Assembly (NCBI RefSeq): GCF_039528515.1
Contig: NZ_BAAALT010000076.1
Location: 59,206 to 123,205 of the forward strand
DNA: 64,000 nucleotides
Direction: 5' to 3'
Origin: Luedemannella flava
Lineage (GTDB): Bacteria; Actinomycetota; Actinomycetes; Mycobacteriales; Micromonosporaceae
This document shows, in pieces, positions 60,274-64,000 of the stretch. How positions within the stretch are numbered: position 1 is the stretch's first letter; every line of letters starts with the position of its first letter. Made by a program: the position numbers and the translations under genes. The notes under the pieces were generated by a model. That model was not told the origin of the DNA. It saw nothing but the letters and a program-made list of their open reading frames with translations, and did not search any database.

Positions 60274-60675
60274 TCAGGAGAGTTCGCAGACGTCACCGGG
60301 GTGGATGACCACGCCGATGCCCAGTTCCTGCGGGCTGACGGTGGCGAGCATGACGCCGTGTCTGTTGGCCTCTACCACGGCCTGGGCGCAGCCATCGTCG
60401 CCGGCGATGAGCGCGGCGACCCGGTCGACCTCCAGCAGGTCGTCGGCGGTCAGCGGCAGTATCACGACGGTGTGGCTGTCACCGGAGACCAGCCGTTCCA
60501 GCCGTGCGCGATCATCGCCTTTGGCGTGTGGGAGCGCCTTCAGCGCGGCGAGGGCGGGTACGCCGGTGATGTCGCCGTTGTCGGCGACCTCGCCGATGAG
60601 TTCGCCGGCGGACAGGCGTTCCAGTCGGACGTGGGCCAGCAGCGCCGAGGTGTCCAGGATCAGGCCGAGACTCAT
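60274..60675 (-). CDS. PIN-domain toxin (VapC-like)
   Basis: Putative ribonuclease toxin of 133 residues. LGLILDTSALLAHVRLERLS has the first acidic residue of the PIN active site; GEVADNGDITGVPALAALKA provides the second acidic region, and the C-terminal ALIAGDDGCAQAVVEANRHG resembles the D-x-x-x-A-x-x-A segment. It is divergent from textbook VapC and one acidic position is uncertain. Its start overlaps the antitoxin stop by the ATGA arrangement, the normal toxin-antitoxin layout. Confidence 0.75.
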   Translation of the reverse strand: MSLGLILDTSALLAHVRLERLSAGELIGEVADNGDITGVPALAALKALPHAKGDDRARLERLVSGDSHTVVILPLTADDLLEVDRVAALIAGDDGCAQAVVEANRHGVMLATVSPQELGIGVVIHPGDVCELS

Positions 60676-60959
60676 GCGGCGTTGTGCTTACGCCGACGCG
60701 CAGCGCGGCTGGCGGCCTGCCGGTCCAGCAGCGCGCGGGCTGCGGCCCGACCTTCGTCGGTGATCTCCATGTCGCCGCTGTAGCCGAATTCGCGCAGCTC
60801 GGCTCGGGCCAGCTCGCGCTGCCGGTCGGCCTCGATCAGGCCGGCGATGTACGCGGACGCCTCACCGCGAGCCGCGCGGCGATCCACCCACTCTGCCAAG
60901 GAGGTCGGCAGGCTGAACGTCTTGCGCTTCCAGTCAGGACCCTCCGTCCCAGCGTTCAT
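60672..60959 (-). CDS. Antitoxin of the PIN-toxin pair
   Basis: Protein of 95 residues. The N-terminal DWKRKTFSLPTSLAEWVDRR looks like a ribbon-helix-helix DNA-binding start (K/R-x-T/S-F-S-L-P). The middle is helical (EASAYIAGLIEADRQREL) and the C-terminus is basic (ASRAARRRKHNAA). It lies immediately upstream of the toxin gene. A perfect inverted repeat spans its start codon, fitting autoregulation by the complex. Confidence 0.75.
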   Translation of the reverse strand: MNAGTEGPDWKRKTFSLPTSLAEWVDRRAARGEASAYIAGLIEADRQRELARAELREFGYSGDMEITDEGRAAARALLDRQAASRAARRRKHNAA

Positions 60960-60985
60960 AACGGCATCCTACCTCATTATGAACG
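60953..60985. promoter_or_regulatory. Autoregulatory operator of the toxin-antitoxin operon
   Basis: CGTTCATAA (60953-60961) and TTATGAACG (60977-60985) are perfect 9-bp arms 15 bases apart, covering the antitoxin ATG (60959-60957). The AT content is unusual for this window. It suits a ribbon-helix-helix antitoxin dimer pair. Confidence 0.6.
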
Positions 60986-61167
60986 GCTGCGGTGTCGCGG
61001 CAGGCCGCGTAACGCGAACCGTCCCCAAAATGCTTGGGGACCGACGTTCGGGAAAGTCAGGGTGGGCAAGATCAAGCGATTGTTGACTGATCTTGAGAAA
61101 CTTTTGGATCCTGAAGTGTTCGGCTTTCGCCGCCGGACGGCTGGCCGGCGTTTGGCACCGGCCGCGG

Positions 61168-62268
61168 TCACGCCGGCGGCAAGGTCACAGTGAAGGTGGC
61201 TCCTGTACCGGGTCCGTCGCTCGCGGCGCTGACCGTTCCGCCGTGCTCGGCGACGATGGCGCGCACGATCGCCAGCCCGATGCCGGAGCCGCCCCGCTCC
61301 CGGTCACGGGCCGGCTCGGCGCGGTAGAAGCGTTCGAACAGGTGCGGCAGATGCTCTGCTTCGATGCCCTCGCCGGTATCCGTGACCGTGAACCGCAGAA
61401 GTGTTCCATCACGGTCCACGGCCGCGGTCACGGCGGCGCCGGGCGGGGTGTGGGCCAGGGCGTTGTCCAGCAGGTTCGTCAGCACTTGTCCCATCCGGTC
61501 GGGGTCGACGTCCACGTGCCCGGCGGTCGCGTCGATGCGCTCCCGCAAGCGGACCCCCTTGGCCTCGTACCCTGGCCGGGCGGCTGCCACCGCCCCGCGT
61601 ACGAGGTCGGCGGCGGCGATGGGCCGCGGGTGTAGGTCGAGTTGGTGCTCTTCCGCCCGCGACACCGCCGCGATGTCCTCGGCCAGGCGGCGCAGCCGTG
61701 CGGTCTGCGCGCGCAGCACCGACCAGGTGTCCTCGTCCGGGACGGCCACCCCGTCCTCGGCCGCGTCCACGTACGCCTCGATCGTCGCCACCGGGGTGCG
61801 CAGCTCGTGACCCAGGTCGGCCAGCAAGCGCCGCCGAGTGGCTTCCACGTCGGCCAGCCGTGCCGCCATGGCGTTGAACGACTCCGCGACCGTGTCGAAC
61901 TCCCGGCCGATTCCGGGTAACGCCACCCGGGTGCCGTACCGGCCGTCGGCGACCTCGGACGCGGCGTCGGCGAGCTGGCCGACCGGGCGGGCCACCCGCC
62001 GGGCCACGTACGCGCTGACCGCCAGCGCCGCTAGCAGCGCCACCAGCAGGCCCACGCCCATCGACACCGCGCTGGCCGACGCGTACGCCTCCTCGATATG
62101 CGCGACCGCCTGCGCGTCGACCGCACCGGAGACCCGCTCGAGGTGGTCATGGAAGATCCTCGGGCCCACCGCCGCGGCCACCAGGCCGAGCGTCACCCCG
62201 CCGGTCAACAGCACGAGAACCTGAGCGACGAACAGCCGGCCGGCCATGCCCGGCTTCATACGCCACAT
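61168..62268 (-). CDS. Two-component sensor histidine kinase
   Basis: Membrane kinase of 366 residues. Two transmembrane segments (about 12-34 and 66-88) flank a short extracellular loop. A HAMP domain (about 88-142), HisKA with LLADLGHELRTPVATIEAY (H about 154), and HATPase with VLTNLLDNALAHTPPG, FTVTDTGEGIEAEHL and GGSGIGLAIVRAIVAEHGG follow. The small sensor loop (~30 residues) gives no hint of the signal. Its ATG overlaps the response-regulator stop (ATGA). Confidence 0.92.
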   Translation of the reverse strand: MWRMKPGMAGRLFVAQVLVLLTGGVTLGLVAAAVGPRIFHDHLERVSGAVDAQAVAHIEEAYASASAVSMGVGLLVALLAALAVSAYVARRVARPVGQLADAASEVADGRYGTRVALPGIGREFDTVAESFNAMAARLADVEATRRRLLADLGHELRTPVATIEAYVDAAEDGVAVPDEDTWSVLRAQTARLRRLAEDIAAVSRAEEHQLDLHPRPIAAADLVRGAVAAARPGYEAKGVRLRERIDATAGHVDVDPDRMGQVLTNLLDNALAHTPPGAAVTAAVDRDGTLLRFTVTDTGEGIEAEHLPHLFERFYRAEPARDRERGGSGIGLAIVRAIVAEHGGTVSAASDGPGTGATFTVTLPPA

Positions 62269-62969
62269 CAGCCCTCACCCATCCGGTACCCCACGCCCCG
62301 CACGGTGCGGACGAACCGGGGCGCGGCCCGGTCATCACCCAGCTTGCGCCGGAGATGTCCGATATGGACGTCGACGAGGTGCTCGTCGCCGACCCAGTCC
62401 TCACCCCACACCGTGTCGACGAGCTGGCGGCGCGAGTACGCCAACCGGGGCCGGGCCGACAGCGCCGCCAGGATGTCGAACTCGGTCCGGGTCAGCTCGA
62501 CCAACTCGTCGTTGACGAGAACCTCACGCGCGGTGACATCGATACGCAGAGGGCCGAACACGCGCGGCGGCTCCTCACCCAGGCCGCCACCGACCACGGG
62601 GCCGGTGCGCGGCCGGCGCAGCATGGCCCGCACCCGGGCCACCAGCTCCCGCGTGCTGAACGGCTTGGTCAGGTAGTCGTCCGCGCCCACCCCGAGGCCG
62701 ACGAGCTTGTCGACCTCGTCACTGCGGGCCGTGAGCATCACCACATAGCAGTCGGTGAAGGTGCGCAGCTGCCGGCACACCTCGATGCCGTCAAGGCCGG
62801 GCAGGCCGAGGTCGAGCACGACCACGTCAGGCGGCTGCCGCCGGGCGGCGGCCAGCGCGGCCGGGCCGTCATGCACGTACGTCACTTCGTGGCCATCGCG
62901 CTCGAGGTAGCTGGCGACTACTTTGGCCAGCGCCTGCTCGTCATCCACCACCAGCACCCGGGTCGTCAT
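62268..62969 (-). CDS. OmpR-family response regulator
   Basis: Response regulator of 233 residues. Receiver domain 1-118: VLVVDDEQALAK, phospho-acceptor D53 in VVVLDLGLPGLDG, conserved T in VVMLTARSDEVDK and K in DDYLTKPFS. The winged-helix DNA-binding domain (about 138-232) has LTRTEFDILAALSARPRLAY, VDVHIGHLRRKLGDD and the final RTVRGVGYRMG. The ATG at 62969 follows GGGGG. First gene of a two-gene operon with the kinase. Confidence 0.93.
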   Translation of the reverse strand: MTTRVLVVDDEQALAKVVASYLERDGHEVTYVHDGPAALAAARRQPPDVVVLDLGLPGLDGIEVCRQLRTFTDCYVVMLTARSDEVDKLVGLGVGADDYLTKPFSTRELVARVRAMLRRPRTGPVVGGGLGEEPPRVFGPLRIDVTAREVLVNDELVELTRTEFDILAALSARPRLAYSRRQLVDTVWGEDWVGDEHLVDVHIGHLRRKLGDDRAAPRFVRTVRGVGYRMGEG

Positions 62970-63431
62970 GCCCCCATCCTGCCCGCACCGTCGACCGGCG
63001 GCTTCACCGAACCCTTCTGGGCGAGAACTGATCCGCCCGGAACGCGAGGTAAGCCGTGCCACAGCGCCCATTACCGTGGTACACGCCCCGGCGTGCCACT
63101 TCTGCGACCATGCGCGGGACGCGCTCGATGAGTTGGCCGCCGACACGCCTTCCCGCCTGGCGCGACCTGGTCATCGGTCTGGTCGTCCTGGCTGCCGTGG
63201 CGGGACTCATCGCGACGATGATGCGGATCGCCCGCTCGTGTACCTGTCCTCCGCCGACCCGCTCACCCAGGTCCGCAACTCCCTGACCTGAGCGGCAGCC
63301 GTTGTGGGCGGACCCTGGACAGCGGGCTCCGCCCGCCGGCTGGGCGGTTGTAGTCCCCAGGGCGTACGTCCGCGCGGCTTGTAGACCGACAGGACGAGCG
63401 CGACGAGAAGCAGGGCGATCGCCGCGACGGC
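62970..63431. other. Stretch of gene debris upstream of the response regulator
   Basis: No intact gene is recognised. The stretch contains a glutaredoxin-like fragment (63061-63150), a lone hydrophobic segment in another frame (about 63148-63220, DLVIGLVVLAAVAGLIATMM) and most of a membrane-protein fragment on the other strand (63354-63446). The promoter of the response-regulator gene must lie just after 62970. Confidence 0.45.
63061..63150 (+). pseudogene. Glutaredoxin-like N-terminal fragment
   Basis: The frame reads PITVVHAPACHFCDHARDAL then DELAADTP. V-x-x-ApxCHFCDxAxxAL is the active-site strand and helix of actinobacterial glutaredoxin-like proteins with a CxxC (CHFC) site. Homology stops after 30 residues; the remaining ~50 are absent. 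There is no in-frame start codon with a ribosome-binding site. Confidence 0.5.
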
Positions 63432-63446
63432 ATGGATCACCGGCGA
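63354..63446 (-). pseudogene. Small membrane-protein fragment
   Basis: The leftward frame reads VIHAVAAIALLLVALVLSVY then KPRGRTPWG: one membrane helix followed by YKPRGxTxxG, a motif I associate with a short actinobacterial membrane protein family of unknown function. A GTG at 63440 could start it, but no ribosome-binding site is present and the frame abuts the truncated TetR gene. Confidence 0.35.
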
Positions 63447-63926
63447 CGGAGTCCGCAGCAGGTGGGCATCGGCCGCGCCACGCTGTACAAGTACTTCCCC
63501 GACGTCGGGGCGATCATGGTCGCCTGGCACGAGCGGCAGGTCGGCGGACACCTACGCCAACTCGCCGAGGCCACCGCCGGCGCGACCGCCCCTGCCGAAC
63601 GCCTCCACCTCGCGCTGCGCACCTACGCCGAACTCTCGGCCGGGCACCACCACGCGGCCGGCCCGACCCACGCCCCGGATCTCACTGGGCCGTTGCACCG
63701 TGCCGCCCACATGAACCAGGCCCGCGAACGGCTGCACGGCATGCTCACCGAACTCATCGGCGCAGCGGTCGAGAACGGCGACGTCCGGGACGATGTCCCC
63801 GCGACCGAGCTGGCCGCCTACTGTCTGCACGCCCTCGCCGCCGCCCGGGACCTGCCCTCCCACGCCGGGCGGAACCGACTCGTCACTGTGACACTCGCCG
63901 GCCTGCGACCGGAGGCCGGAACCTGA
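63432..63926 (+). pseudogene. TetR-family regulator lacking its N-terminal DNA-binding helices
   Basis: 164 codons. From about residue 11, VGIGRATLYKYFPDVGAIMV is the recognition helix and following helix of a TetR domain, and the remaining ~140 residues form a plausible ligand-binding domain. The first ~40 residues (helix 1 and most of helix 2) are replaced by about ten unrelated codons (MDHRRRSPQQ). It could not bind DNA normally. The junction lies just beside the membrane-protein fragment on the other strand. Confidence 0.65.
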
Positions 63927-64000
63927 TCGTGTCCCCGCCTACGACGGGTTAGCGGCTTCGGCGCTTCGGAAGGGCGTCGCGAGAGACCTTCATAAGATCT

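Noticed and set aside
1..64000. CRISPR arrays, tRNA, rRNA, prophage or replication origin
   Set aside because: No regularly spaced direct repeats, no cloverleaf-like or rRNA sequence, and no phage structural or dnaA-type genes were seen.

Overview
The window is GC-rich, densely coding DNA with frequent GTG starts and stop/start overlaps. It holds several families largely confined to Actinobacteria (Acg-type nitroreductase, DUF1876, DUF1918, DUF5335, LuxR regulators of the large ATP-binding type). I read it as the chromosome of a soil or plant-associated actinomycete, perhaps Micromonosporales-like. The order is inference; no rRNA or other taxonomic marker is present.

Region 1 (1-31 kb) resembles a dormancy/hypoxia island. 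It has three universal-stress-protein genes plus a USP stub, an Hsp20, nicotinate phosphoribosyltransferase, an AcsA-like acyl-CoA ligase, an Acg-type nitroreductase, a [NiFe]-hydrogenase operon, DUF1876 and DUF1918 proteins, a P2-type cation ATPase and a CBS protein. Many are the same families as members of the Mycobacterium tuberculosis DosR regulon. Inside it lies a complete nine-gene V/A-type ATPase operon (6.1-13.9 kb), unusual for Actinobacteria, with almost every gene joint overlapping. The hydrogenase operon beside it keeps its gene order, but the cNMP-type regulator, the flavin reductase subunit and the large subunit each carry internal in-frame deletions, and hypD and an acetyl-CoA-synthetase-like gene survive only as fragments. 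The enzyme cannot be functional as encoded.

Region 2 (20-34 kb) is rich in ion transport: a Na,K-ATPase-like P-type pump, a P1B-5 (Ni/Fe) pump fused to a hemerythrin domain, an ArsB/NhaD-like permease with a CBS partner, a CaCA exchanger and two ABC-2 exporters, the second followed by a PucR-type regulator. The ArsB/NhaD and CaCA transcription units share a near-identical leader motif followed by unrelated hairpins, which looks like a cation-responsive structured RNA.

Region 3 (34-49 kb) is a pentosan-utilisation locus: a secreted FnIII-CBM2 protein, a GH120 beta-xylosidase, a GH36 stub, a DUF624 protein, an LplB/YtcP-type sugar ABC importer, a LacI regulator and a GH51-GH43-GH39 operon. Matching palindromes lie near the LacI gene and the importer operon. 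Transposase remnants flank the CBM2 gene.

Region 4 (49-64 kb) carries a secreted seven-bladed RCC1-like propeller, two large LuxR regulators around a MocR-type regulator that lacks the PLP lysine, a Tat-exported serine hydrolase, a toxin-antitoxin pair and a two-component system. It ends in another patch of gene fragments (glutaredoxin, membrane protein, TetR).

Intact operons alternating with patches of internally deleted genes is the most striking global pattern. No CRISPR array, tRNA, rRNA or intact insertion sequence was seen.
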